Shown: positions 54,222 through 63,900, numbered from the stretch's first letter. The stretch: DNA of 64,000 nucleotides from Streptomonospora mangrovi (GCF_027604915.1 NZ_JAJAQC010000012.1:97295-161294), one strand, 5' to 3'. Notes: generated from the letters alone by a model not told the origin. Program-made: numbers and translations.

Positions 54222-54280
54222 GGCCGCGACTCCGGCTCTTACACTGTTCTCACCCCGCCGGGGCATTATGGGCTCTCCGA

Positions 54281-54286
54281 TAGTGT
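54281..54286 (+). promoter_or_regulatory. possible -10 box for the FKBP lipoprotein gene
   Basis: TAGTGT 37 nt before the ATG at 54324, within a 100-bp gap after pafA. Weak support. Confidence 0.3.
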
Positions 54287-54323
54287 GTCGGGGACCCGAG
54301 CCGGATATTTGAGGTTGTGACCT

Positions 54324-55412
54324 ATGCGACTGCGTGCCGCCGCCCTTGCGGTGCCGTTCCTAGCCGTGCTGCTCGCGGCGTCGAGTTGTAGCTCCATCCC
54401 CGAGGACTGGCGCACCCCCGCCTTCCTCCAGTCGGAGGAGGACGACTACGACTCGCGGCTGCCCACGGTGCGGGGCGAGCTCGGCGAGGAGCCCAAGGTC
54501 GACTTCAGCGACAAGGCGCCTCCCCAGGACGAGCAGATCTCCGACGTGGTCGAGCAGGGCGACGGCGAGAACGAACTGGTGCGCTCCACCGACATCATCC
54601 AGGCCGAGGTGGTGGAGTACCAGTGGACCGCCGAGGGCAAGGCCGAGAAGACCCAGTCCACCTACGAGGCCGGCGCCCCCATCCTGCTCAACCTCTCCCA
54701 GTTGGGTGAGGAGCTGACCGAGGGCCTGGTCAACCAGCCGGTCGGCAGCCGGGTCATCTACGCCTTCCCGCCCCAGGACCCCGCCGAGGCCCAGGCCATG
54801 GGCCAGCCCTCCCCGGCCCCCGGCGCCTCGGTGTCGGTGCTGGACATCAAGGAGCGCTACGGCGAGGGCCAGGTCGTGCCCGGCGAGCAGACCGCCCACG
54901 GCGGCGACGGCCTGCCCACGGTGCACCAGCCCGGCCACGAGCTGCCCGACATCGAGATCCCCGACTCCGACCCGCCGGCCGACCTGGAGACCCAGGCGCT
55001 CATCGAGGGCGACGGCCCCGAGGTCGAGGAAGGTCAGCAGCTCGTCGTTCAGTACACCGGCATGCGCTGGGACGACAGCACCGTCTTCGACTCCACCTGG
55101 AACCGCGAGGGCGCCGAGGGCGTGCCCTCCACCTTCATCATCGGCGCGGGCCAGGTCATCGAGGGCTGGGACGAGGGCCTGGTGGGGCAGAAGGTCGGCA
55201 GCCGCATGCTGCTGGTCATCCCCGAGGACATGGCCTACGGCGAGAACGCCGAGGAGTCCGGCTCCCCGGCGGGCACCCTGGTGTTCGTGGTCGACATCCT
55301 CGACGCGGTCGACAGCGCTCCGGCCCCCGAGGAGGAGGGCGGCGACGGCGGCGGCAGTGGTGACGGCGGCGGCGACAGCTCCGAGGAGACCGCCGAGCCC
55401 GAGAGCGAGTAG
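54324..55412 (+). CDS. FKBP-type peptidyl-prolyl isomerase lipoprotein
   Basis: 362 aa. The signal peptide MRLRAAALAVPFLAVLLAASSC ends in a lipobox Cys at residue 22, so the mature protein is membrane-anchored outside the cell. Residues about 110-185 are a degenerate FKBP-like domain and residues about 230-335 a canonical one (VVQYTGMRWDDSTVFDSTW, FIIGAGQVIEGWDEGLVGQKVGSRMLLVIPEDMAYG). The C-terminus is acidic and Gly/Ser-rich. It probably folds secreted proteins. A gene of this type follows pafA in streptomycetes too. A strong bidirectional hairpin follows. Confidence 0.9.
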   Translation: MRLRAAALAVPFLAVLLAASSCSSIPEDWRTPAFLQSEEDDYDSRLPTVRGELGEEPKVDFSDKAPPQDEQISDVVEQGDGENELVRSTDIIQAEVVEYQWTAEGKAEKTQSTYEAGAPILLNLSQLGEELTEGLVNQPVGSRVIYAFPPQDPAEAQAMGQPSPAPGASVSVLDIKERYGEGQVVPGEQTAHGGDGLPTVHQPGHELPDIEIPDSDPPADLETQALIEGDGPEVEEGQQLVVQYTGMRWDDSTVFDSTWNREGAEGVPSTFIIGAGQVIEGWDEGLVGQKVGSRMLLVIPEDMAYGENAEESGSPAGTLVFVVDILDAVDSAPAPEEEGGDGGGSGDGGGDSSEETAEPESE

Positions 55413-55420
55413 CGCGGCGG

Positions 55421-55457
55421 CGCGGGGCCGGTGCGGCGTGCGCCCACCGGCCCCGCG
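55421..55457. terminator. bidirectional terminator hairpin
   Basis: Perfect 13-bp stem, CGCGGGGCCGGTG / CACCGGCCCCGCG with an 11-nt loop, between the convergent FKBP and DUF3866 genes. Confidence 0.7.
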
Positions 55458-55465
55458 CGCGTTCC

Positions 55466-56560
55466 TCAGCCCAGCAGGGCCGCCGCGTGCCGGCCGGCGG
55501 CCCCCGCCGCCAGGAACGCCGCCCGGTCCTGGTCGTAGGTACGGCCCATCGTGCTCAGCCGCACCGGCAGCGCCCGCAGCGCCGCCTCCAGCCCGGCCGT
55601 GCCCACCTCCACCAGGCGGTGGCGCCCGCCCAGCCGTGCCGCCTGCGCGCGCACCCGCGCGCCCAGTTCACCCCCCAGCACCGGCACCGCCACGTCGGCC
55701 CGCGCCAGCGCCACCCGCCCGTAGGCGGTCAGGCTGTGGTGGGACACCCCCCGGTGCCGCTCGCGCGGGTCGGCCTGGCTCACCCGCAGCGCCGCCACCG
55801 GCCGCCCGCCCAGCACCGCGGCGGCGTTGACCGCCTCGCCCGCCGCCACCCCCGAGAACCCCCACCGGGTGCCGGTGCCCAGGTTGCCCGGCCCCTGGGC
55901 CACCACCGCCACGTCGGCGCCCGCCGCGTGGCGGGCCGCCAGCAGCCCGCTGTGCACGGTCACCGCCTCCAGGTCGCCGCCGAAGGACTGCCCGGTGGTC
56001 ACCACCGCCGCCAGCAGGCCCGCGCCGCGCAGCGCCGCCAGTGTCTGGGAGAACGCCGCCGGCAGCGCGCCGCCGTCGAGCATCACGTAGGCGATCCGCG
56101 CCGCCGGCGCCGCCTGGCGCACCCCCGCCACCACCGCCGGCAGCGCCGAGTGCAGGTCGGCCACCACCACCGGCATGCCGCCCACGTCGTCGGCGTCGCG
56201 CAGCAGCGCGTGGTGGGGCGAGCCCTGCTCGTCGGCGCCGGCCACCGTCGCCTGGAGCGGGGTGTAGCGCGCCTTGACCAGATGGCCCGGCCCGGCGGGG
56301 TCGGGCGGCAGCCGGTCGGGCAGCGCCGCCACCAGCGCGTAGCCGCCGGTGCCCAGGCCCATCTCCAGGGCCGTGGCGTTGAGCAGCACCCGGTCGCCGA
56401 CCTCGGGGGTGCCCACCAGGGCGGTGTAGGCCAGCGCGCGGCACGGCGCGGCGGGCGGCCCCGGCGGCCCTGAGGCCCGCTCGGGCACGGCCTCGACCTC
56501 CACCGCACCGGGCCAGGAGCGCAGGAGCGCGGTGACATGTGCACAACGCCAACGGATCAC
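55466..56560 (-). CDS. DUF3866 family protein
   Basis: 364 aa from GTG 56560; TACCGT lies 7 nt upstream, and homologues begin M-I-x-W-R-x-G, matching VIRWRCAHVTALL. A GTG at 56569 is the alternative. Typical segments are ALAYTALVGTPEVGDRVLLNATALEMGLGTGGYALV, HLVKARYTPLQ, VQGPGNLGTGTRWGFSG-like (VVAQGPGNLGTGTRWGF) and SHHSLTAYGRVAL. Function is unknown; the gene is conserved next to pafBC in actinobacteria. It is divergent from pafBC with a 71-bp spacer. Confidence 0.85.
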   Translation of the reverse strand: MIRWRCAHVTALLRSWPGAVEVEAVPERASGPPGPPAAPCRALAYTALVGTPEVGDRVLLNATALEMGLGTGGYALVAALPDRLPPDPAGPGHLVKARYTPLQATVAGADEQGSPHHALLRDADDVGGMPVVVADLHSALPAVVAGVRQAAPAARIAYVMLDGGALPAAFSQTLAALRGAGLLAAVVTTGQSFGGDLEAVTVHSGLLAARHAAGADVAVVAQGPGNLGTGTRWGFSGVAAGEAVNAAAVLGGRPVAALRVSQADPRERHRGVSHHSLTAYGRVALARADVAVPVLGGELGARVRAQAARLGGRHRLVEVGTAGLEAALRALPVRLSTMGRTYDQDRAAFLAAGAAGRHAAALLG

Positions 56561-56631
56561 GCCAGGCACGGTACCGTCGTGCCTGACACAACTTCGGGGA
56601 CGGCGCGCCCACGGCGGGAAAGGGACCGGCG

Positions 56632-58731
56632 ATGTCGCGGAGGAAGACCGAACGGCAGCTCAACCTGGTGATCTGCCTCCTGGCCACCAGGCGCTTCCTC
56701 ACCGCGCGCGAGATCCGCACCATGGTCGCCGGCTACGAGGAGGCCGACTCCGACTCCGCGTTCAAGCGCATGTTCGAGCGCGACAAGCGCGAACTCCGCG
56801 AAAGCGGCATCCCCATCGAGACCGGCGGCAGCGACCCCTGGAGCGACGACGAGGGCTACCGTGTCTTCCCCGCCGACTACGAGCTGCCCGAGATCGAGTT
56901 GATGCCCGACGAGGCCGCCGTGCTGGGCCTGGCCGCCCGCGCCTGGCGCCACGCCGCGCTGGGCGACGCCGCCGCCAACGCCCTGATGAAGCTGCGCGCG
57001 GCCGGGGTGCCCGTCGACACCGACGCCGCCCCCGCCCTCACCCCCGTGCTGGGCACCGACGAACCCGCGTTCCTGCCGATGTGGCAGGCGGTGCGCGACC
57101 GCCGCCGGGTCGCCTTCGACTACCGCAAGCCCGGCGAACCCGTGGCGCGCCGCCGCCTGGAGCCCTGGGGCGTGGTCAACTACCGGGGCCACTGGTACGT
57201 CGGCGGCCGCGACCTCGACCGGGGCGCGCGGCGGGTGTTCCGCCTGGGCCGCATCGTCGGCGAGGTCGAGATCGACACCGCCGGCCCGCCGGTCGAGGTC
57301 CCCGACGGCGTCGACGTCCGCTCCCTGGTGCGCGGGCGCGAGCCCCTCGAACCCCAGGGCGTGGCGCGGGTGCGGGTGCGCGCCGACTCCGGCCACGAAC
57401 TGCGCCGGGCCGCCCAGCGCATCGTGCCCGGCCCGCCCCAGGGCGACCACCCCCGCTGGGACCTCCTCGACCTGCCCTATGCCGACCTCGACGACCTGGT
57501 CGGCATGGTCGCCCGCTTCGGCGACCGCGCGGTCATCGAGGCCCCGGACGAGGCGCGCGCCGCCATCGCCGCCCACCTGGCCGACCTCGCCGCGCGCGAC
57601 CCCGGCCCCGAAGTGGGCGATCCCGCCGCCGACCCCGAACCCGCCGCCGACGCCCGGCGCGGGTCGGCCTCGGCCGAGCAGTTGCGCCGGCTGCTGATGC
57701 TGGTGCCCTACGCGCTCAGCCACGACGTCCGCGTGCACGAGGTCGCCGAGCACTTCGGCCTGTCCCAGCGCCAGGTGCTCAAGGACCTCAGCCTGCTGTG
57801 GATGTGCGGCCTGCCCGGCTACACCCCCGGCGACCTCATCGACGTCGACATCGAGGCCGCGGAGTCCACCGGCGAGATCATCATCGCCAACGCCGACACC
57901 CTGGCCCAGCCGCTGCGGCTCACCGCCGACGAGGCCGCCAGCCTGGTGATCGGCCTGGAACTGCTGGCCGAACTCCCCGGCGTGGCCGACAGCGACGCCC
58001 TCAAGCGCGTCGGCGAGAAGCTGCGCGCCGCCGCTGCCGCGCCGGCGGGGGCCGCGCGCGCCCTCGCGGCGGTGGGCGCGGGCGGCGCGGGCCGCCCCCG
58101 CGAACCCGAGGCCGCCCCCGACCCCGTGCACCGCCTGGCCGACGCCGTGGGCGTGCGCATCGAGCTGAGCGAGGAGGTCCGCGAGGTCCAGCGCCGCTGC
58201 GACGAGGCGCTGCGCGCCGGCCAACTGCTGCACCTGCGCTACCTCTCCGGCTACGTCGACGAGGTCACCGAGCGCGACGTCGACCCCATGGGCCTGGTCG
58301 TCTACGGCGGGCAGGCGTTCCTGGAGGGCTGGTGCCGGCTGCGCGGCGACGTCCGGCTGTTCCGGCTGGACCGGGTGCTGGACCTCACCGTGCTGCCCGA
58401 GCCCGCGCGGGTGCCGGCGCGGGCGCGCCGCCGCGACCTGCGCGACGGCGTCCTGCGACTGTCCGACGACGACACCCGGGTGACCCTGGATCTCGACCCC
58501 TCGGCCCGCTGGGTGGCCGAGGAGTACCACTGCTCCTCGGTCCGCGACCTGGAGGGCGGGGGAGTGCGGGCCGTCCTGCGCACCCCGGCGCCGGAGTGGG
58601 TGCGCCGCCTGGCGCTGCGGCTGGGCCCGCGCGCCCGGGTGGTGGCGCCGGTGGAGCTGGCCGAGCAGGTGCGCGAGCGGGCTCGGGCGGCCCTGGCCGC
58701 TTATGCGCCCGACTCCGGCGGCCTGCGGTGA
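56632..58731 (+). CDS. pafBC: PafB-PafC fused WYL-domain transcriptional activator
   Basis: 699 aa. The first half (1 to about 325) has the winged helix MSRRKTERQLNLVICLLATRRFLTAREI and a WYL domain (RVAFDYRKPGEPVARRRLEPWGVVNYRGHWYVGGRD). The second half (from about 350) repeats it: LRRLLMLVPYALSHDVRVHEVAEHFGLSQRQVLKDL, then LLHLRYLSGYVDEVTERDVDPMGLVVYGGQAFLEGWC. In most actinobacteria PafB and PafC are separate and form a heterodimer that activates the RecA-independent DNA-damage response; here they are one chain, as in some Arthrobacter. AAAGGGA precedes the ATG. Confidence 0.92.
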   Translation: MSRRKTERQLNLVICLLATRRFLTAREIRTMVAGYEEADSDSAFKRMFERDKRELRESGIPIETGGSDPWSDDEGYRVFPADYELPEIELMPDEAAVLGLAARAWRHAALGDAAANALMKLRAAGVPVDTDAAPALTPVLGTDEPAFLPMWQAVRDRRRVAFDYRKPGEPVARRRLEPWGVVNYRGHWYVGGRDLDRGARRVFRLGRIVGEVEIDTAGPPVEVPDGVDVRSLVRGREPLEPQGVARVRVRADSGHELRRAAQRIVPGPPQGDHPRWDLLDLPYADLDDLVGMVARFGDRAVIEAPDEARAAIAAHLADLAARDPGPEVGDPAADPEPAADARRGSASAEQLRRLLMLVPYALSHDVRVHEVAEHFGLSQRQVLKDLSLLWMCGLPGYTPGDLIDVDIEAAESTGEIIIANADTLAQPLRLTADEAASLVIGLELLAELPGVADSDALKRVGEKLRAAAAAPAGAARALAAVGAGGAGRPREPEAAPDPVHRLADAVGVRIELSEEVREVQRRCDEALRAGQLLHLRYLSGYVDEVTERDVDPMGLVVYGGQAFLEGWCRLRGDVRLFRLDRVLDLTVLPEPARVPARARRRDLRDGVLRLSDDDTRVTLDLDPSARWVAEEYHCSSVRDLEGGGVRAVLRTPAPEWVRRLALRLGPRARVVAPVELAEQVRERARAALAAYAPDSGGLR

Positions 58732-58824
58732 CCGGCGGCGCGCGGCCGGCGCCCTGCGGCCGCTACCTCCCGGTTCATCCCGTGTCCATCGTCGGCGCCC
58801 GGTTCACGCAGTAAGGTGGGTGGC

Positions 58825-59049
58825 GTGTTCGTGTTCGCCGCACTGGGAGTGCTGACCCTCCTCGGCCTGGCCCTGGTGGGGGTGCTGGCCCTGCGCATGC
58901 TGGCCGAGCTGCACCGCCTCCGCGTCCAGGTGGCGCGCACCCGCGCACAGGTCCAACCGGGGTACGACCGGCTGCGCTCCCAGGGTGAGGGCGGCCCGGT
59001 GGGCGCCCCCGAGCCCGTCGCCGGCGGGGACGTACCATCGAAGGCGTAG
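58825..59049 (+). CDS. small single-pass membrane protein before tatA
   Basis: 74 aa from GTG 58825, with AAGGTGG 5 nt upstream; GTG 58816 is an alternative, and TAAGGT 7 nt upstream would also fit a leaderless start. One N-terminal helix (VFAALGVLTLLGLALVGVLALRML) is followed by an amphipathic basic segment (AELHRLRVQVARTRAQVQ) and a flexible tail. Small proteins like this lie between pafC and tatA in many actinobacteria. No function is known to me. Confidence 0.65.
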   Translation: MFVFAALGVLTLLGLALVGVLALRMLAELHRLRVQVARTRAQVQPGYDRLRSQGEGGPVGAPEPVAGGDVPSKA

Positions 59050-59078
59050 GCGCCTGCGCCGGGAAACGAGGTTGAGTC

Positions 59079-59504
59079 ATGGGTATCGACGCCCGCACGC
59101 TTTTCATCCTGCTGCTGATCGCGCTGCTGCTGTTCGGCGCGCGGCGGCTGCCCGATCTCGCCCGCTCCCTGGGCCGCAGCGCGCGTATCCTGAAGTCCGA
59201 GGCCAAGGGTTTGAGCGACGACGACAGCCAGGACACTGGCGGCCGCGGCGACGACCCCCGGCGCCATGAGTCCGGCCCCTCGGCCGCCCACGGCGGCCAG
59301 GACCACCGCGACCACCAGGACCGCTCGGGCTACCCGGACCACCCGGGCCGTCCGCAGGCGGCCGACCCCCGGCAGGTCGGCCACCCCGACCCCGCCGACC
59401 GGGAGCCCTACCGGCAGCAGGGCCACGAGGACTACCCCGAACTCCCCCCGGGGCGGATCATCAACGAGAACGGCGAGCCCGTGCGCCGCACCTACAACGG
59501 CTGA
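59079..59504 (+). CDS. tatA: Sec-independent translocase TatA
   Basis: 141 aa. One N-terminal membrane helix ([13 protein letters not shown]), the hinge Gly in [27 protein letters not shown], which is the amphipathic helix, and a long disordered tail rich in His, Asp and Gln. The protein oligomerises to pass folded twin-arginine substrates across the membrane. GAGG lies a few nt before ATG 59079. The tail is longer than in model TatA (about 90 aa). It is followed by tatC, and no tatB is in the window. Confidence 0.93.
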   Translation: MGIDARTLFILLLIALLLFGARRLPDLARSLGRSARILKSEAKGLSDDDSQDTGGRGDDPRRHESGPSAAHGGQDHRDHQDRSGYPDHPGRPQAADPRQVGHPDPADREPYRQQGHEDYPELPPGRIINENGEPVRRTYNG

Positions 59505-59601
59505 ACGGGCCGCGGCCGCAGCGTGCGGCCGCGCAGGCCGGCCGCGCGGACAGGCGCGCGGCCGCACGCAGGCGAGGACAGGTCGAGGAGCGTAGCAGGC
59601 G

Positions 59602-60456
59602 ATGCAGGTGCGGCGACGGCGGCGGCCGAAGGACCCCGAGGGTCGCATGCCGCTGATGGACCATCTGCGGGAACTCCGCAACCGCCTGGTCAAGGCGCTG
59701 CTGTTCGTCGCGCTGGGCACGGTGGTCGGCTACTTCCTCTACGAGCCGGTGTGGGACCTTTTGCGGGGCCCCTACTGCTCCCTGCCGGCCGAGGCGCGCG
59801 GCGGCCGGTCCGGCTGCGACCTCATCTTCACCGGCGTCTTCGACGCCTTCTTCGTGGCGTTCCGGGTCTGGATCATCGTCGGCGTGCTGGTGTCCAGCCC
59901 GTTCTGGCTCTACCAGCTCTGGGCGTTCGTGGCGCCCGCGCTGACCGGCCGCGAGAAGCGCTACACCTACGGGTTCGTGCCCACCGCCGCGCTGCTGTTC
60001 GTGGGCGGCGCCGCGCTGGCCTACTACGTCACCGGCCTGGCCATGGCGGTGCTGTTCGAGTTCGCCCCCGAGGGCTCGCTGCCGATGATCACCATCGACA
60101 GCTACCTGGGCTACATGACCCTGATGATGCTGGTGTTCGGCCTGGGGTTCGTCACCCCGCTGCTGGTGGCGCTGCTCAACCTCATCGGCGTCATCCGGCA
60201 CGAGACCCTCGCCAAGTCCCGGCGGCTGATCATCTTCGGCATCTTCGTCCTGGCGGCGATCGTCACCCCCGCCGAGCCCCTGTCGATGCTGGCCCTGGCC
60301 CTCCCGCTGGTCGTGCTGTATGAGGCCGCCGAGCTGTTCTGCTTCATCAACGACCGCCGCCGGGGCCGCCGCGACGAGTTCGCCGGCCTCTCCGACGACG
60401 AGATCTCCCCCCTCGATGACGAGGAGTCGCTGACCGACTCCGGCCCGAGCCGCTAG
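59602..60456 (+). CDS. tatC: Sec-independent translocase TatC
   Basis: 284 aa with six membrane helices. The N-terminal MPLMDHLRELRNRLVKALL carries the conserved L-x-E-L-R twin-arginine recognition region. FVAPALTGREKRYTYGFVPTAALLFVGGAALAYYV and GLGFVTPLLVALL are also typical. The C-terminal 40 residues are acidic. It is the receptor of the Tat translocase. GAGGAG lies about 10 nt before ATG 59602. It pairs with tatA directly upstream. Confidence 0.95.
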   Translation: MQVRRRRRPKDPEGRMPLMDHLRELRNRLVKALLFVALGTVVGYFLYEPVWDLLRGPYCSLPAEARGGRSGCDLIFTGVFDAFFVAFRVWIIVGVLVSSPFWLYQLWAFVAPALTGREKRYTYGFVPTAALLFVGGAALAYYVTGLAMAVLFEFAPEGSLPMITIDSYLGYMTLMMLVFGLGFVTPLLVALLNLIGVIRHETLAKSRRLIIFGIFVLAAIVTPAEPLSMLALALPLVVLYEAAELFCFINDRRRGRRDEFAGLSDDEISPLDDEESLTDSGPSR

Positions 60457-60519
60457 GGTCGGTCCCGGCAGTCCCCACCAGCGGGAGAGCACCGACGCAA
60501 GGCGCGAGGAGAACCAACA

Positions 60520-60945
60520 GTGGCCGAGACCCCCGGTACCCGGCGAGACCTGCCGCCCGAGGCGCAGGGCAACGAGAAGTGGCACGACACCACCAACGCC
60601 GTGTGGAAGCGCTCCTCGCTCTCGCGCGAGGACTCCGAGGCCGTTGTCGAGGTCGCCAAGTTCGAGGACGGGTTCCGCGCGGTGCGCGACGGAAAGCACC
60701 CCGAGAAGGGCATCCTCTTCTTCACCCCCGCGGAGTGGGAGGCGTTCGTCCTGGGGGCCAAGGACGGGGAGTTCGACATCCCCGAGGAGTACCTGACGCC
60801 CGAGGAGGCCGCCATCCAGCGCGGCGACGTCCCGGTCACCGCCGTGGTGTCGCCCAACTCCCGCCCGGCGGCCCAGGACGACGCGGCCGGGGCCGCCGAG
60901 CCCGCCGGCGAGACCGCCGAACGCGGCGGCGGACCGGCGGCCTGA
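60520..60945 (+). CDS. DUF397-containing protein
   Basis: 141 aa from GTG 60520, with AGGAG 7 nt upstream. The DUF397-like core WKRSSLSREDSEAVVEVAKFEDGFRAVRDGKHPEKGILFFTPAEWEAFVLGAKDGEFDI lies at residues 29-87, then an Ala-rich tail. Most DUF397 genes accompany XRE regulators; this one instead follows tatC and precedes helY, with no regulator beside it. Role unknown. Confidence 0.82.
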   Translation: MAETPGTRRDLPPEAQGNEKWHDTTNAVWKRSSLSREDSEAVVEVAKFEDGFRAVRDGKHPEKGILFFTPAEWEAFVLGAKDGEFDIPEEYLTPEEAAIQRGDVPVTAVVSPNSRPAAQDDAAGAAEPAGETAERGGGPAA

Positions 60946-61031
60946 GCGCTCCCGCCCCGCCCCCGCGGGGCGCCGTCCGGGACGGCGGGCGCCGCCGTCC
61001 CGGCGTGTGCGCCTCACCCGCCGCAACGCCC

Positions 61032-61037
61032 TAGGCT
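61032..61037 (+). promoter_or_regulatory. -10 box of helY, leaderless pattern
   Basis: TAGGCT lies 8 nt before the ATG at 61046; no Shine-Dalgarno is visible. Confidence 0.4.
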
Positions 61038-61045
61038 TGATCGAT

Positions 61046-63898
61046 ATGAGTACCCACGCCGAGCGGTACGCCGCCTTCCGTCGGCGCCAAGCCGAGTCCA
61101 GCGCCGCCATCGAGGAGTTCCAGGGGCTCTACGGGTTCGAGTTCGACCCGTTCCAGGTCCGGGCGTGCAAGGCGCTGGAGCAGGGCCAGGGGGTACTCGT
61201 CGCCGCCCCCACCGGCTCGGGCAAGACCGTGGTGGGGGAGTTTGCGGTGCACCTGGCGCTGCGCGACGGCGCCAAGTGCTTCTACACCACCCCCATCAAG
61301 GCGCTGTCCAACCAGAAGTACACCGACCTGGTGCGCCGCTACGGCGCCGACAACGTCGGGCTGCTCACCGGCGACAACAGCGTCAACGGCGAGGCGCCGA
61401 TCGTGGTCATGACCACCGAGGTACTGCGCAACATGCTCTACGCCGGCTCCCATACCCTGCTGCGGCTGGCCTACGTGGTGATGGACGAGGTCCACTACCT
61501 CGCCGACCGGTTCCGGGGCGCGGTGTGGGAGGAGGTCATCATCCACCTGCCGGAGTCGGTGCGGGTGGTGGCCCTGTCGGCGACCGTCAGCAACGCCGAG
61601 GAGTTCGGCGAGTGGATGCAGCAGGTCCGCGGCGAGACCACGGTCATCGTGGACGAGAAGCGCCCGGTGCCGCTGTGGCAGCACATGATGGCCGGCAAGC
61701 GCGTGCACGACCTGTTCGTCTCGCCCGCCGACGCCGACGCCGATGACGCGGAGTCCGGTGAGCGCGGCGGCGGCCGGGGCGGCCGGCGCTCCCGCCGGCG
61801 CGATCGCCAGGATTCGGGCGGCACCGGCGAGATCCTGGTCAACGGCGAGCCCATGCGGATCAACCCCCGCCTGACCCGGCTGGCGCTGGAGGACGACCGC
61901 ATCACCCAGTTGGCGCACCGCCGCCGCCACCCCCAGGCCCGCGCGCGCACCTCGGCGCGCCCGCGCGCCAAGTACGCCCCGCCCAGCCGCGTGCAGATCA
62001 TCGACGAGCTGGACCGCGAGGGGCTGCTGCCCGCCATCGTGTTCATCTTCAGCCGCGCCGGCTGCGACGACGCGGTGCGCCAGTGCATGTACGCGGGGAT
62101 GACCCTGACCACCGACGAGGAGGCGCTGGAGATCCGCGCCTTCGCCGAGCGCCAGTGCGCCGACATCCCCCCGGCCGACCTCGCGGTGCTGGGCTACGAC
62201 GAGTGGCTGCGCGCCCTGGAGCGCGGCGTGGCCGCCCACCACGCCGGCCTGCTGCCGACGTTCAAGGAGGTCGTGGAGTCGCTGTTCTCGCGCGGCCTGA
62301 TCCGCGCGGTCTTCGCCACCGAGACCCTGGCGCTGGGCATCAACATGCCCGCGCGCACCGTGGTCATCGAGAAGCTGGACAAGTGGAACGGCGAGACCCA
62401 CGCCGCCCTGACCGCCGGGGAGTACACCCAGCTCACCGGGCGCGCGGGCCGGCGCGGCATCGACGTCGAGGGCCACGCGGTGGTGGTGTGGCAGCCCGGC
62501 ACCGACCCCGAGGCGGTCGCGGGCCTGGCCAGCACCCGCACCTACCCGCTCAACTCCAGCTTCCAGCCCTCCTACAACATGGCGGTCAACCTCGTGGGCC
62601 AGGTGGGCCGCGAGCGCAGCCGCACCATGCTGGAGGCGTCCTTCGCCCAGTTCCAGGCCGACCGCGCCGTGGTGGGGCTGGTCAAGCAGCTCCGCAAGCA
62701 CGAGGAGGCGCTGGAGGGCTACGGCGCCGCCGCGACCTGCCACCTGGGCGACTTCATGGAGTACGCGGCCATGCGCCGCGAGCTGAGCGACCGCGAGAAC
62801 CAGGCGGCCAAGGGCCGCAGCGCGCGCCGCCGCGAGGAGGCGGTGCGCAGCCTGGAGCGGCTGCGCGCCGGCGACATCATCCGGGTGCCGGCCGGGCGCC
62901 ACAGCGGCTACGCGGTCGTGCTCGACCCCGGGCTGCGCGGCGACGTCCCGGCGCCGCTGGTGCTGACCGTCAAGCGGCAGGTCAAGCGGGTCAACGCGGT
63001 GGACTTCCCGGTGCCGGTGGAGCCCGCCGGGCGGCTGCGGATCCCCAAGAACTTCTCGGCGCGCTCGGCCCAGTCGCGCACCGACCTCGCCTCCAGCCTG
63101 CGCAACCGGCTGAAGGAGACCGGGGTCGACGAGGTCAGCCGCGGGCGCGGCGGCGACGGCGAGGGCGACGACCCCGAGATCACCCGGCTGCGCCGCGAGC
63201 TGCGGCAGCACCCCTGCCACGGCTGCCCCGAGCGCGAGGACCACGCCCGCTGGGCCGAGCGCTACTTCCGGCTGCGCAAGGAGACCGACTCCCTGCGCCG
63301 CCGGGTCGAGGGGCGCTCCCACGTCATCGCGCGCACCTTCGACCGGGTGTGCGGGGTGCTGGAGGACCTGGAGTACCTCGACGGCGACACGGTCACCGAG
63401 GAGGGGCGGCGGCTGGCCAAGGTGTACTCCGAGCTGGACCTGCTGGTGGCCGAGTGCCTGCGGCGCGGCCTGTGGGACGACCTCGACCCCCAGGACCTCG
63501 CCACGTGCGTGGCGTCGCTGGTGTATGAGTCCCGCCGCTCCGACGACCCCTTCCCGCGGGTGCCCGACGGCGTGCCCGCCGAGGTCCTGACCGAGATGGA
63601 GCGGCTGTGGGGTGAGCTGCACGAGGTGGAGCGCGACCACCACGTGTCGTTCCTGCGCCGTCCTGACCTGGGCTTCGTGTGGATCACCCACCGCTGGGCG
63701 CGCGGCGACCGCCTCGACCGCATCCTGCTGGAGGCCGACATGCCGGCGGGCGACTTCGTGCGCACCACCAAGCAGTTGGTGGACATGCTGGGCCAGGTGG
63801 CCGACGCCGCCCCAGAGGCCAGCGGCGTGCGCCGGACCGCGCGCAAGGCCGTGGACCTGGTGCGCCGGGGCGTGGTGGCCTACTCGTCGGTGGGCTGA
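61046..63898 (+). CDS. helY: Ski2/Mtr4-like DEAD/DExH-box helicase HelY
   Basis: 950 aa from ATG 61046. Two RecA-like domains: Walker A APTGSGKT (residues about 54-61), the DEVH box in VMDEVHYLADRF near 152, motif III LSATVSN, and motif VI QLTGRAGRRGID near 470. Between the domains is a Gly/Arg-rich insertion (ERGGGRGGRRSRRRDRQDSGG). The C-terminal part has an HPCHGCPEREDHARWAERY segment and a DSHCT-type domain. It is an ATP-dependent RNA helicase related to the eukaryotic exosome helicases; the bacterial substrate is unknown. It customarily follows tatAC in actinobacteria. Confidence 0.92.
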   Translation: MSTHAERYAAFRRRQAESSAAIEEFQGLYGFEFDPFQVRACKALEQGQGVLVAAPTGSGKTVVGEFAVHLALRDGAKCFYTTPIKALSNQKYTDLVRRYGADNVGLLTGDNSVNGEAPIVVMTTEVLRNMLYAGSHTLLRLAYVVMDEVHYLADRFRGAVWEEVIIHLPESVRVVALSATVSNAEEFGEWMQQVRGETTVIVDEKRPVPLWQHMMAGKRVHDLFVSPADADADDAESGERGGGRGGRRSRRRDRQDSGGTGEILVNGEPMRINPRLTRLALEDDRITQLAHRRRHPQARARTSARPRAKYAPPSRVQIIDELDREGLLPAIVFIFSRAGCDDAVRQCMYAGMTLTTDEEALEIRAFAERQCADIPPADLAVLGYDEWLRALERGVAAHHAGLLPTFKEVVESLFSRGLIRAVFATETLALGINMPARTVVIEKLDKWNGETHAALTAGEYTQLTGRAGRRGIDVEGHAVVVWQPGTDPEAVAGLASTRTYPLNSSFQPSYNMAVNLVGQVGRERSRTMLEASFAQFQADRAVVGLVKQLRKHEEALEGYGAAATCHLGDFMEYAAMRRELSDRENQAAKGRSARRREEAVRSLERLRAGDIIRVPAGRHSGYAVVLDPGLRGDVPAPLVLTVKRQVKRVNAVDFPVPVEPAGRLRIPKNFSARSAQSRTDLASSLRNRLKETGVDEVSRGRGGDGEGDDPEITRLRRELRQHPCHGCPEREDHARWAERYFRLRKETDSLRRRVEGRSHVIARTFDRVCGVLEDLEYLDGDTVTEEGRRLAKVYSELDLLVAECLRRGLWDDLDPQDLATCVASLVYESRRSDDPFPRVPDGVPAEVLTEMERLWGELHEVERDHHVSFLRRPDLGFVWITHRWARGDRLDRILLEADMPAGDFVRTTKQLVDMLGQVADAAPEASGVRRTARKAVDLVRRGVVAYSSVG

Positions 63899-63900
63899 GG

